Source of the DNA: Pseudotabrizicola sp051200875
Lineage (GTDB): Bacteria > Pseudomonadota > Alphaproteobacteria > Rhodobacterales > Rhodobacteraceae
Assembly (NCBI RefSeq): GCF_051200875.1
Contig: NZ_CP195191.1
Coordinates: 558,001 to 622,000, forward strand
Direction: 5' to 3'
DNA length: 64,000 nt
The notes below the pieces were generated by a model. That model worked only from the letters and a program-made list of their open reading frames with translations, did no database searches and was not told the DNA's origin. The position numbers were made by a program, and so were the translations under genes. Shown here piece after piece: positions 40,476 to 48,744 of the stretch; the stretch's first letter is position 1; each line of letters opens with the position of its first letter.

Positions 40476-41083
40476 CCGTCGCAGACATCGCCTTTTATGC
40501 CTTTGCCATCGTCACGGTGGCGGCGGGGCTTATGGTCGTCATAAGCCGCAACCCGGTGCATTCGGTGCTTTGGCTGATCCTGACCTTCCTGTCATCGGCG
40601 GGGTTGTTCGTCCTTCTCGGGGCGGAATTCGTCGCGATGCTGTTGATCATCGTCTATGTCGGCGCGGTGGCGGTTCTGTTCCTCTTCGTCGTGATGATGC
40701 TGGACATCGACTTTGCCGAGTTGAAGGGCGAAATGGCGAAATACATGCCGCTTGGCCTGTTGATTGGTGTCGTCCTGATCATGCAGCTGGCGCTTGGGGT
40801 TGGGGCTTGGGTTCAGGCTGAAGGTGCCTTGGGCCTGCGTCAGGCCGTGGCGCCGGGGGCCGAGATCGAGAATACCGCAGCCTTGGGTCTGATCCTTTAT
40901 GACAAGTACCTGCTGTTGTTCCAACTGTCGGGTCTGATCTTGCTGGTTGCCATGATTGGCGCGATCCTGCTGACCCTGCGTCACCGCAAGGACATCAAGC
41001 GCCAGAACGTGCTGCAGCAGATGTGGCGCGACCCGGCCAAGGCGATGGAACTGAAAGACGTCAAGCCGGGGCAGGGGCTGTAA
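40472..41083 (+). CDS. nuoJ: NADH-quinone oxidoreductase subunit J
   Basis: 203-residue membrane subunit with five predicted helices. The VIVYVGAVAVLFLFVVMMLD segment (about 55-75) contains the characteristic pi-bulge helix of TM3. Overlaps the preceding gene by four bases (ATGA) and is followed after three bases by a non-nuo gene. Confidence 0.95.
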   Translation: MTVADIAFYAFAIVTVAAGLMVVISRNPVHSVLWLILTFLSSAGLFVLLGAEFVAMLLIIVYVGAVAVLFLFVVMMLDIDFAELKGEMAKYMPLGLLIGVVLIMQLALGVGAWVQAEGALGLRQAVAPGAEIENTAALGLILYDKYLLLFQLSGLILLVAMIGAILLTLRHRKDIKRQNVLQQMWRDPAKAMELKDVKPGQGL

Positions 41084-41086
41084 TCC

Positions 41087-41614
41087 ATGTTCCTGCGCAC
41101 ATCCCTTCTGCTGCTGACGGTGATCGGGGGGCCAGCTTTGGCCTGCTCCCCGGCTGTCAGCACGCCGTCGGATGTGCCTCAGCGCGGGGAAAACTGCGAG
41201 CTTTCTTACCAAGTGTCAGAGATTGACACCGTAGGGTTGGGGCAGGCGCGAGACCTTGGAAATGGATTGGTGATCCAGTCGGCGTTTGAGGGCAATGGTT
41301 GCTTTGGTGAGACCAGCATGATTGTCACCGATTGTGCTACTGGGCGGGCGAAAGTGCTTGGGACTTATACTTGGTCTCTGGATGGCTATGAGGCCCCACC
41401 GTCCAAGCTGGAGCGCATGGTTGCAAAGGTTGAGGCCGCGGTTACTGGCGGGGGTACGGATGTCTTGGACCGTGCCGAAGCTGCCGCACGGCAAGCTGGG
41501 TTTAATGATGTTCTGGACCTGCGGAGCAGCGACCGCATCAAGGTTCAGGGCAAGCTTTTGGGGCTGACTTGCGCTTGCAAGAGTTTCTATCCGGGACTTA
41601 AGCCCGGGGCATGA
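41087..41614 (+). CDS. Secreted cysteine-containing hypothetical protein in nuo operon
   Basis: 175 residues with a signal peptide (MFLRTSLLLLTVIGGPALA). The mature chain carries several cysteines (ACSPAV, NCELSY, NGCFGE, TDCATG, TCACKS), suggesting disulfides in the periplasm. No family recognised. Lies between nuoJ and nuoK, the latter 64 bases on. A cleavage-site cysteine is present, but the -3 to -1 residues (ALA) fit ordinary signal peptidase better than a lipobox. Confidence 0.68.
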   Translation: MFLRTSLLLLTVIGGPALACSPAVSTPSDVPQRGENCELSYQVSEIDTVGLGQARDLGNGLVIQSAFEGNGCFGETSMIVTDCATGRAKVLGTYTWSLDGYEAPPSKLERMVAKVEAAVTGGGTDVLDRAEAAARQAGFNDVLDLRSSDRIKVQGKLLGLTCACKSFYPGLKPGA

Positions 41615-41678
41615 CTTCCGGCCCTTGGGCCGTATGAAAATAAATCGGGCGCGAAAGTCGCCTACGAGGGAACGAGAG

Positions 41679-41984
41679 ATGGTTGGACTTGAACATTACC
41701 TGACGGTCGCGGCGGCTTTGTTCGTCATCGGCATTTTCGGCATCTTCCTGAACCGGAAGAACGTGATCGTCATTCTGATGTCGATCGAACTGATGCTGCT
41801 GGCGGTGAACATCAATATGGTCGCCTTCTCCAGCTATCTGGGCGATCTGGTGGGGCAGGTCTTCACCATGTTCATCCTGACCGTTGCAGCGGCCGAAGCC
41901 GCCATCGGCCTTGCGATCCTCGTAGTGTTCTTCCGCAACCGCGGAACGATCGACGTCGAAGACGTCAACGTGATGAAAGGCTAA
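41679..41984 (+). CDS. nuoK: NADH-quinone oxidoreductase subunit K
   Basis: 101-residue subunit, the exact usual length, with three helices and two buried glutamates in SIELMLLAVNINMVAF and AAAEAAIGLAI, both implicated in proton translocation. The ATG at 41679 follows GAGGGAACGAGAG. An upstream ATG at 41625 is in the intergenic stretch and gives a non-conserved basic extension. Confidence 0.96.
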   Translation: MVGLEHYLTVAAALFVIGIFGIFLNRKNVIVILMSIELMLLAVNINMVAFSSYLGDLVGQVFTMFILTVAAAEAAIGLAILVVFFRNRGTIDVEDVNVMKG

Positions 41985-41990
41985 GAGATC

Positions 41991-44171
41991 ATGGCAACGA
42001 TCATCCTTCTTGCACCCCTGATCGGGTCCATCATCTGCGGCTTTGGCTGGCGGATCATCGGCGAGCGTGCCGGCCAGATCATCACCACCTCGATGGTGTT
42101 TTTGGCGGCTTTCCTGTCATGGATCATCTTCCTGACCCATGATGGCGTTACCGAACATATTCACCTGTTGACTTGGGTTCAGTCGGGCAGTCTGGATACA
42201 GAGTGGGCGATCCGCGTGGACCGTCTGACCGCGATCATGCTGGTCGTCGTGAACTCGGTCTCGGCCTTGGTTCACCTTTATTCGTTTGGCTATATGGCCC
42301 ATGACGATAACTGGGGTCATCACGAACATTACCGCGCCCGGTTCTTTGCCTATTTGTCGTTCTTCACCTTTGCCATGTTGACGCTGGTCACCTCGGATAA
42401 CCTGGTACAGATGTTCTTTGGCTGGGAAGGCGTGGGTGTGGCCTCGTACCTGCTGATCGGCTTTTACTATAAGAAGCCGTCGGCGAACGCCGCCGCAATC
42501 AAGGCTTTTGTTGTCAACCGTGTGGGTGACTTTGGTTTTGCCCTTGGCATCTTTGCCCTGTTCTACCTGACCGACAGCATCCGGTTCGATGATGTGTTTG
42601 CCGCTGCTCCGGCCTTGGCCGAGACAAACCTTTCGTTCCTTTGGGGCGAATGGAACGCAGCAAACCTGATCGGCGTGCTGCTGTTTATCGGCGCGATGGG
42701 GAAATCGGCTCAGTTGATCCTGCACACTTGGCTGCCAGATGCGATGGAAGGTCCGACACCGGTTTCGGCGCTGATCCACGCGGCAACCATGGTGACCGCA
42801 GGCGTCTTCCTTGTCTGCCGGATGTCGCCGCTTTACGAATATGCGCCTTCGGCTACTGCTTTCATCACCGTTCTGGGGGCGACGACCGCCTTCTTTGCCG
42901 CGACCGTGGGTCTGGTCCAGAACGACATCAAGCGCGTGATCGCCTATTCGACCTGTTCGCAGCTTGGCTACATGTTTGTGGCTGCCGGTGTGGGCGTCTA
43001 TTCGGTCGCCATGTTCCACTTGTTCACGCATGCTTTCTTCAAGGCGATGCTGTTCCTCGGCGCCGGTTCGGTGATCCATGCGACCCATCACGAGCAGGAC
43101 ATGCGCAACTATGGTGGCCTGCGTAAGAAGATCCCGCTGACTTTTGCCGCGATGATGATCGGCACGCTGGCCATTACCGGCGTGGGTATTCCGCTGACGC
43201 ATTTCGGCTTCGCTGGGTTCCTGTCAAAGGACGCTGTGATCGAAAGCGCCTATGTCGGATCGCATTATGCCTTCTGGCTTCTGGTTGTTGCCGCCTGCTT
43301 CACCAGCTTCTATTCATGGCGTCTGATGTTCCTGACCTTCTACGGCGAAAACCGCGCCGGGACGGTTGGGCATGATGATCACGGTCATGGCCATGGTCAT
43401 GACGATCACCACCACGAGCCGCATGAAAGCCCGATGGTCATGTTGATCCCGCTGGGAGTGCTGGCTCTTGGTGCCGTGTTCTCGGGGATGATCTGGTACA
43501 ATGTGTTCTTTGGCGACGAGGCCAAGGTGCGCAACTGGTTTGGCATGGAAGCCGTGCAGGAAGCACATGGTGAAGCCGCTGCCGAGGGGCATGCGGCCCC
43601 GGCCCCGGCGGAAGGTGAGGCTGCCCATGCCGAACCGGCGGCACCTGCCGAGGGTGAAGCTGCGCATGCCGAGGCTGCTGCCCCGGCTGAGGGCGAAGCT
43701 CATGCAGCTGCGGTTGATCCGAAAGGTGCAATTTACATGGGGCCTGATAACCACGTGATCCACGAGGCGCATAACGTGCCGACATGGGTGAAAGTATCGC
43801 CTTTCATTGCCATGCTGATCGGCTTTGCGGTGTCTTGGCTGTTCTACATCAAGGACCCGTCTCTGCCGCGTCGTCTGGCCGAGGCACAGCGCCCGCTGTA
43901 CCTGTTCCTTCTGAACAAGTGGTACTTTGACGAGCTCTACGATTGGATCTTCGTCCGCCCGGCCAAGTGGCTTGGAAACTTCCTGTGGAAGAAGGGCGAC
44001 GGGGCTGTCATCGACGGATCAATCAACGGCGTGGCCATGGGAATCGTCCCCATGCTGACGCGCCTCGCCGGTCGGGCGCAGTCCGGCTATGTGTTCCACT
44101 ATGCCTTCGCCATGGTGATCGGGATCGTTGTCCTTGTCACTTGGATGACGCTTTCCGGCGGCAGCCACTAA
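41991..44171 (+). CDS. nuoL: NADH-quinone oxidoreductase subunit L
   Basis: 726-residue antiporter-like proton-pumping subunit with a long C-terminal lateral helix. Core motifs include the conserved glutamate in FGWEGVGVASYLLIGFYY (about 143-160) and the lysine-bearing helix near residue 230. Two oddities: a histidine/aspartate-rich loop at about residues 460-481 (GHGHGHDDHHHEPHE) and an Ala/Glu/Pro/His tandem-repeat segment at about 522-578. Both fall in a loop between late transmembrane helices. Longer than E. coli NuoL (613) mainly because of these insertions. Confidence 0.95.
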   Translation: MATIILLAPLIGSIICGFGWRIIGERAGQIITTSMVFLAAFLSWIIFLTHDGVTEHIHLLTWVQSGSLDTEWAIRVDRLTAIMLVVVNSVSALVHLYSFGYMAHDDNWGHHEHYRARFFAYLSFFTFAMLTLVTSDNLVQMFFGWEGVGVASYLLIGFYYKKPSANAAAIKAFVVNRVGDFGFALGIFALFYLTDSIRFDDVFAAAPALAETNLSFLWGEWNAANLIGVLLFIGAMGKSAQLILHTWLPDAMEGPTPVSALIHAATMVTAGVFLVCRMSPLYEYAPSATAFITVLGATTAFFAATVGLVQNDIKRVIAYSTCSQLGYMFVAAGVGVYSVAMFHLFTHAFFKAMLFLGAGSVIHATHHEQDMRNYGGLRKKIPLTFAAMMIGTLAITGVGIPLTHFGFAGFLSKDAVIESAYVGSHYAFWLLVVAACFTSFYSWRLMFLTFYGENRAGTVGHDDHGHGHGHDDHHHEPHESPMVMLIPLGVLALGAVFSGMIWYNVFFGDEAKVRNWFGMEAVQEAHGEAAAEGHAAPAPAEGEAAHAEPAAPAEGEAAHAEAAAPAEGEAHAAAVDPKGAIYMGPDNHVIHEAHNVPTWVKVSPFIAMLIGFAVSWLFYIKDPSLPRRLAEAQRPLYLFLLNKWYFDELYDWIFVRPAKWLGNFLWKKGDGAVIDGSINGVAMGIVPMLTRLAGRAQSGYVFHYAFAMVIGIVVLVTWMTLSGGSH
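43605..43709 (+). repeat. 39-bp tandem repeat inside nuoL
   Basis: Two full 39-base units (43605-43643, 43644-43682) and a partial third (to 43709) encode PAEGEAAHAE followed by PAA, AAA or a shortened variant. The copies differ at synonymous sites, so the repeat is not very recent. Confidence 0.85.
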
Positions 44172-44189
44172 GGGGGCAGGATAAAGACC

Positions 44190-45728
44190 ATGGACAATCT
44201 TCTTTCCATCATCACCTTCATCCCGGCAGTTGCCGCCGCCATCATGGCGCTGTTCCTGCGGGGCGAAGATGCCGCCGCCCAGAAAAACGCGAAATGGCTG
44301 GCCTTGCTGGCTACCGTTGCGACCTTCCTTGTGTCGATCTTTGTCCTTGTGGGCTTTGATCCGGCCAACACGGATTTCCAGTTTGTCGAAGAGTACGACT
44401 GGATCCTTGGCCTGAAGTACAAGATGGGCGTTGACGGGATTTCGGTTCTGTTCGTGATGCTGACAACCTTCCTCATGCCGCTCACCATCGCGGCCTGCTG
44501 GGATGTTGAACACCGCGTCAAAGAATACATGATCGCGTTCCTGATGCTTGAAACCCTGATGCTGGGTGTGTTCTGTGCGTTGGATCTGGTGCTCTTCTAC
44601 CTGTTCTTCGAAGCAGGTCTGATCCCGATGTTCCTGATCATCGGCATCTGGGGCGGAAAAGAGCGCATCTACGCGGCGTTCAAGTTCTTCCTCTACACCT
44701 TCCTCGGCTCGGTGCTGATGCTGGTCGCGATGATCGCGATGTATATGGATGCAGGCACCACGGATATTCCGTCGCTTCTGAACCACAGCTTTGGGTCCGA
44801 AACCTTTAGCCTGATGGGCTTCCAGATTGTTGGCGGCATGCAGACGCTGCTGTGGCTTGCGTTCTTTGCTTCATTCGCGGTGAAGATGCCGATGTGGCCG
44901 GTTCATACTTGGCTGCCGGACGCACACGTTCAGGCGCCGACAGCCGGCTCGGTGGTTCTGGCTGCGATCCTTCTGAAGATGGGCGGTTACGGGTTCCTGC
45001 GCTTCTCGCTGCCGATGTTCCCGGTTGCCTCGGACCTTCTGGCACCGTTGGTGTTCTGGATGTCGGCGATTGCCATCGTCTACACGTCTCTGGTCGCTTT
45101 GGCCCAGCAGGATATGAAAAAGCTGATCGCCTATTCATCGGTGGCCCATATGGGCTATGTGACGATGGGGATCTTTGCCGCCAATCAACAGGGCATCGAC
45201 GGTGCGATCTTCCAGATGCTGTCGCACGGCTTCATCTCGGGCGCGCTGTTCCTGTGCGTTGGCGTGATTTATGACCGGATGCACACCCGCGACATCGACG
45301 CCTATGGCGGTCTGGTGAACCGGATGCCGGCCTATGCGCTTGTCTTCATGTTCTTCACCATGGCGAACGTGGGCCTTCCGGGAACCTCGGGTTTCATCGG
45401 CGAATTCCTGACGCTTATGGGTATTTTCCAGGTCAACACCTGGGTTGCCGCTGTCGCGACAACCGGTGTGATCCTCTCGGCCGCCTATGCGTTGTGGCTG
45501 TATCGCCGCGTAGTCATGGGGGAACTGGTGAAGGAAGCCCTTCGCTCGATCACAGACATGACCCGTCGTGAAAAGGCGATCTTCGCCCCGCTGATCGCCA
45601 TGACCTTGCTTTTGGGCGTTTATCCTTCACTGGTGACCGACATCATCGGCCCCAGCGTCAGCGCCCTTGTCACCGACTACCATGCCGCGCTTCCCGTTGT
45701 TGACGGGACGCAAGTGGCACAGCACTGA
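44190..45728 (+). CDS. nuoM: NADH-quinone oxidoreductase subunit M
   Basis: 512-residue antiporter-like subunit with about 14 helices. Key glutamate in FYLFFEAGLIPMFLIIG (about 140-156), HTWLPDAHVQAPTAGSV (about 238-254) and a lysine helix around MKKLIAYSSVAHMGYV (about 308-323). Pumps protons in the distal membrane arm. 18 bases after nuoL, with GGGGGCAGGA upstream. Confidence 0.96.
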   Translation: MDNLLSIITFIPAVAAAIMALFLRGEDAAAQKNAKWLALLATVATFLVSIFVLVGFDPANTDFQFVEEYDWILGLKYKMGVDGISVLFVMLTTFLMPLTIAACWDVEHRVKEYMIAFLMLETLMLGVFCALDLVLFYLFFEAGLIPMFLIIGIWGGKERIYAAFKFFLYTFLGSVLMLVAMIAMYMDAGTTDIPSLLNHSFGSETFSLMGFQIVGGMQTLLWLAFFASFAVKMPMWPVHTWLPDAHVQAPTAGSVVLAAILLKMGGYGFLRFSLPMFPVASDLLAPLVFWMSAIAIVYTSLVALAQQDMKKLIAYSSVAHMGYVTMGIFAANQQGIDGAIFQMLSHGFISGALFLCVGVIYDRMHTRDIDAYGGLVNRMPAYALVFMFFTMANVGLPGTSGFIGEFLTLMGIFQVNTWVAAVATTGVILSAAYALWLYRRVVMGELVKEALRSITDMTRREKAIFAPLIAMTLLLGVYPSLVTDIIGPSVSALVTDYHAALPVVDGTQVAQH

Positions 45729-45739
45729 GGACTGCATCC

Positions 45740-47179
45740 ATGACCGCAGATTTCAATACCGTCCTGCCGGAACTGGTGCTGGCGATTTACGCCATGGCAG
45801 CGCTGATGTTCGGCGTATACACCAGCAAGGACAAGGTTGCCCCGATGCTGGTCTGGGCCACTTCGGGCTTGTTCCTTGCTTTGGCGCTGTTCATTGGCTT
45901 TGGCGGCACCGGTGAGCGGGCTGCCTTTGGCGGCATGTTCGTTGATGATCCGTTTGCCCGGTTCGCAAAGGTGACCATCCTTGTTTCAGCTGCCGCCGTC
46001 ATGATGATGGCGCAAGATTACATGCAGCGTCGCGGATTGCTTCGCTTTGAATTCCCGATCCTTGTTTCGTTGGCCTCGGTTGGCATGATGATGATGGTTT
46101 CGGCGGGCGATCTGATGTCCCTTTACATGGGGCTGGAGCTTCAGTCGCTGTCCCTTTACGTCGTGGCCGCCATGCGTCGTGATAGCGTCAAGTCATCGGA
46201 AGCTGGTCTGAAGTATTTTGTGCTGGGTGCGCTTTCGTCAGGGTTGTTCCTGTATGGCGCATCCTTGACCTATGGGTTCGCGGGCACCACCCAGTTCACT
46301 GGTATCCTTTCCTCCATTGGGCATGGCGAGGAACTTCCATTGGGTCTGATGATCGGCATGGTGTTCATGCTTGCAGCCCTTGCCTTCAAGGTCTCCGCAG
46401 CACCATTCCACATGTGGACGCCAGATGTTTATGAGGGCTCGCCGACACCGGTGACGGCCTTCTTCGCAACGGCCCCTAAAGTTGCAGCAATAGGTCTGAT
46501 TGCCCGGCTGGTCCATGACGGTTTTGGCGGTATTCCCGGCCAGTGGGGGCAAGTTCTGGCTGCTCTGGCTGTGGTGTCGATGTTCCTTGGCGCGATTGCC
46601 GCCATTGGTCAGCGCGACATCAAGCGCCTGATGGCCTATTCTTCGATCGCACATATGGGCTATGCCTTGGTTGGCCTTGCTTCGGGAACGGCGCAGGGTG
46701 TGCAGGCGATGCTCGTTTACATGGCGATCTACGTCACGATGAACGTCGGCACCTTTGCCTTCATCCTGTCGATGGAGCGCGACGGCCGCCCGGTTACCGA
46801 CATCCAAAGCCTGAACATGTTTTCCAAAAAAGAGCCGTTGAAGGCGTTTGCCGTACTGGTTCTGATGTTCAGCTTGGCGGGTGTCCCGCCGATGGTCGGC
46901 TTTTTCGGTAAGTTCTATGTTCTGAAGGCGGCGGTTGACGCCAATATGACATGGCTTGCCATTGCTGGTGCCGTCGCCTCGGTCATCGGTGCGTTCTACT
47001 ACCTGCGCATCGTGTTCTTCATGTACTTCGGAAAAGAGCAGGAGCCTGCTGACAGCAACATGGTTCCGGTCCAATGGGTGCTTATGGTCGCCGTAGCAGC
47101 GATTATGGTTCTGGGCGTCGTCAACCTGTTTGGCATCGAGCCTGCCGCTGCAGTTGCCGCAGAATCCTTGCTGCACTGA
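45740..47179 (+). CDS. nuoN: NADH-quinone oxidoreductase subunit N
   Basis: 479-residue third antiporter-like subunit. Conserved glutamate in LMSLYMGLELQSLSLYV (about 126-142), FHMWTPDVYEGSPTPVTAF (about 223-241) and DIKRLMAYSSIAHMGYAL (about 293-310). Completes the fourteen nuo genes. Its stop shares a base with the birA start (TGATG). Confidence 0.96.
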   Translation: MTADFNTVLPELVLAIYAMAALMFGVYTSKDKVAPMLVWATSGLFLALALFIGFGGTGERAAFGGMFVDDPFARFAKVTILVSAAAVMMMAQDYMQRRGLLRFEFPILVSLASVGMMMMVSAGDLMSLYMGLELQSLSLYVVAAMRRDSVKSSEAGLKYFVLGALSSGLFLYGASLTYGFAGTTQFTGILSSIGHGEELPLGLMIGMVFMLAALAFKVSAAPFHMWTPDVYEGSPTPVTAFFATAPKVAAIGLIARLVHDGFGGIPGQWGQVLAALAVVSMFLGAIAAIGQRDIKRLMAYSSIAHMGYALVGLASGTAQGVQAMLVYMAIYVTMNVGTFAFILSMERDGRPVTDIQSLNMFSKKEPLKAFAVLVLMFSLAGVPPMVGFFGKFYVLKAAVDANMTWLAIAGAVASVIGAFYYLRIVFFMYFGKEQEPADSNMVPVQWVLMVAVAAIMVLGVVNLFGIEPAAAVAAESLLH

Positions 47180-47934
47180 TGGGCAATGCACAATGGCCTG
47201 AGGGGGTAGGGCGTGTCCTTCTCTCCTCGGTCGATTCAACAAATGCTGAGGCATTCCGCCGGGCCCCGCATCTGTCGGGGCCCTGCTGGATTCTGGCAGG
47301 CGAACAAACCGCAGGTCGGGGCCGGCGTGCCCGGGCTTGGTCTAGCCCGCGTGGAAATTTCTACGGGACGCTGGTCTTGCAGCCAAGTGAAGCGCCTCAG
47401 GTGGTTGCCTTGCGATCTTTTGCTGCGGCTTTGGCGTTGCGTGACGCATTAGCGACTGTGACGGGCACCGGTGCGGGACTTGGTCTGAAATGGCCCAATG
47501 ACGTATTGATGAACGGCGGAAAAGTTGCTGGCATTCTTCTGGAAAGCCATGGTGCGGGGCAGGGTATTCAGGCCCTGGCGATTGGGATTGGAGTCAATCT
47601 GATCGCACATCCCGATCCCGTTCTGATTGAGGGTTCGGCCGTGCCGCCAGTCTCGGTTCTATCCGAAACAGGGTGCCGCGTGTCTCCCGAGGCATTCCTA
47701 GATGCATTGGCACCTGCCTATTCCCACTGGGAGAACCTTTTTGTAACAGAAGGTTTCTTACCGCTTCGGGCGGCTTGGCTATCCCATGCAGCGCGTCTTG
47801 GCGAAAAGATCATTGCCAGGACGGGAAATGATACCCGAGAGGGGATATTTGAGACAGTCGATGCCGAGGGCAATCTGGTGTTGCGTATGGGCATGACAAC
47901 ACTTGCTATTCCGGCGGCAGAGGTGTTCTTTTGA
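47179..47934 (+). CDS. birA: Biotin-[acetyl-CoA-carboxylase] ligase
   Basis: 251-residue class I biotin protein ligase with no DNA-binding N-terminus, so not a repressor. The biotinyl-AMP binding loop is GRGRRARAW (46-54) and the catalytic lysine region is KWPNDVLMNGGK (about 106-117). Attaches biotin to acetyl-CoA carboxylase and other carboxylases. Translationally coupled to nuoN; birA after the last nuo gene is also known from Paracoccus. Confidence 0.93.
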   Translation: MGNAQWPEGVGRVLLSSVDSTNAEAFRRAPHLSGPCWILAGEQTAGRGRRARAWSSPRGNFYGTLVLQPSEAPQVVALRSFAAALALRDALATVTGTGAGLGLKWPNDVLMNGGKVAGILLESHGAGQGIQALAIGIGVNLIAHPDPVLIEGSAVPPVSVLSETGCRVSPEAFLDALAPAYSHWENLFVTEGFLPLRAAWLSHAARLGEKIIARTGNDTREGIFETVDAEGNLVLRMGMTTLAIPAAEVFF

Positions 47935-47970
47935 TCCCTCTGACCTTGTTCCCGTTGTGAGGGCGAGCCT

Positions 47971-48744
47971 ATGCTTCTTGCCATTGATTGCGGCAATACC
48001 AACACCGTCTTCTCAATTTGGGACGGCAAGAAGTTCATCGCGACATGGCGCTGCGCTTCGGATCACAAGCGCACGGCGGATGAGTACTTTGTCTGGCTTT
48101 CATCGCTGATGGCCGTGACGAAGACGGAAGCCGAAATTACGGAAGCCATCATTAGTTCGACCGTTCCGCGCGTTGTCTTTAATCTGCGGGTGCTCTGCAA
48201 TCGGTACTTTGACTGCAGGCCGTTGGTGGTGGGCAAGCCGGAATGTGCTTTGCCAGTGCCTCCCCGTGTTGACCAAGGTACAACCGTGGGGCCGGATCGC
48301 TTGGTGAATACTGTTGGCGCTCATAACAGGCATGGCGGCGACCTGATCGTCGTGGACTTCGGAACCGCTACGACCTTTGATGTCGTTGACAGCGACGGTG
48401 CCTATGTTGGTGGTGTCATCGCGCCGGGTGTGAACCTGAGCCTTGAGGCGCTGCATATGGCGGCGGCAGCTTTGCCGCATATTGACGTGGCGAAACCGGC
48501 AAAAGCAATTGGTACGAATACGGTCGCCTGTATGCAATCTGGCGTCTACTGGGGTTATGTTGGTCTTGTAGAGGGAATCGTCCGGGAGGTCCGCAAAGAG
48601 CGCGAGCGTCCCTGCAAGGTCATCGCGACAGGGGGGCTTGCCTCCTTGTTCGCGCAGGGCACCGATCTATTTCATTCGATCGAAGATGATCTGACCATGC
48701 ATGGTCTGGTCTTGATCAACGACTACAACAAGGAAATCGCATGA
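47971..48744 (+). CDS. coaX: Type III pantothenate kinase
   Basis: 257-residue CoaX, first step of coenzyme A synthesis. The ASKHA phosphate-1 motif is DCGNT (6-10), GPDRLVNTVGA (about 107-117) contains the pantothenate-site arginine, and DFGTATTFDVV (about 129-139) completes the site. Type III enzymes are not feedback-inhibited by CoA. 36 bases after birA; overlaps rnj by four bases. Confidence 0.94.
   Translation: MLLAIDCGNTNTVFSIWDGKKFIATWRCASDHKRTADEYFVWLSSLMAVTKTEAEITEAIISSTVPRVVFNLRVLCNRYFDCRPLVVGKPECALPVPPRVDQGTTVGPDRLVNTVGAHNRHGGDLIVVDFGTATTFDVVDSDGAYVGGVIAPGVNLSLEALHMAAAALPHIDVAKPAKAIGTNTVACMQSGVYWGYVGLVEGIVREVRKERERPCKVIATGGLASLFAQGTDLFHSIEDDLTMHGLVLINDYNKEIA

Noticed and set aside
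42117..43202. 361-codon minus-strand open frame inside nuoL
   Set aside because: His/Gln/Arg-rich shadow of membrane-helix codons.
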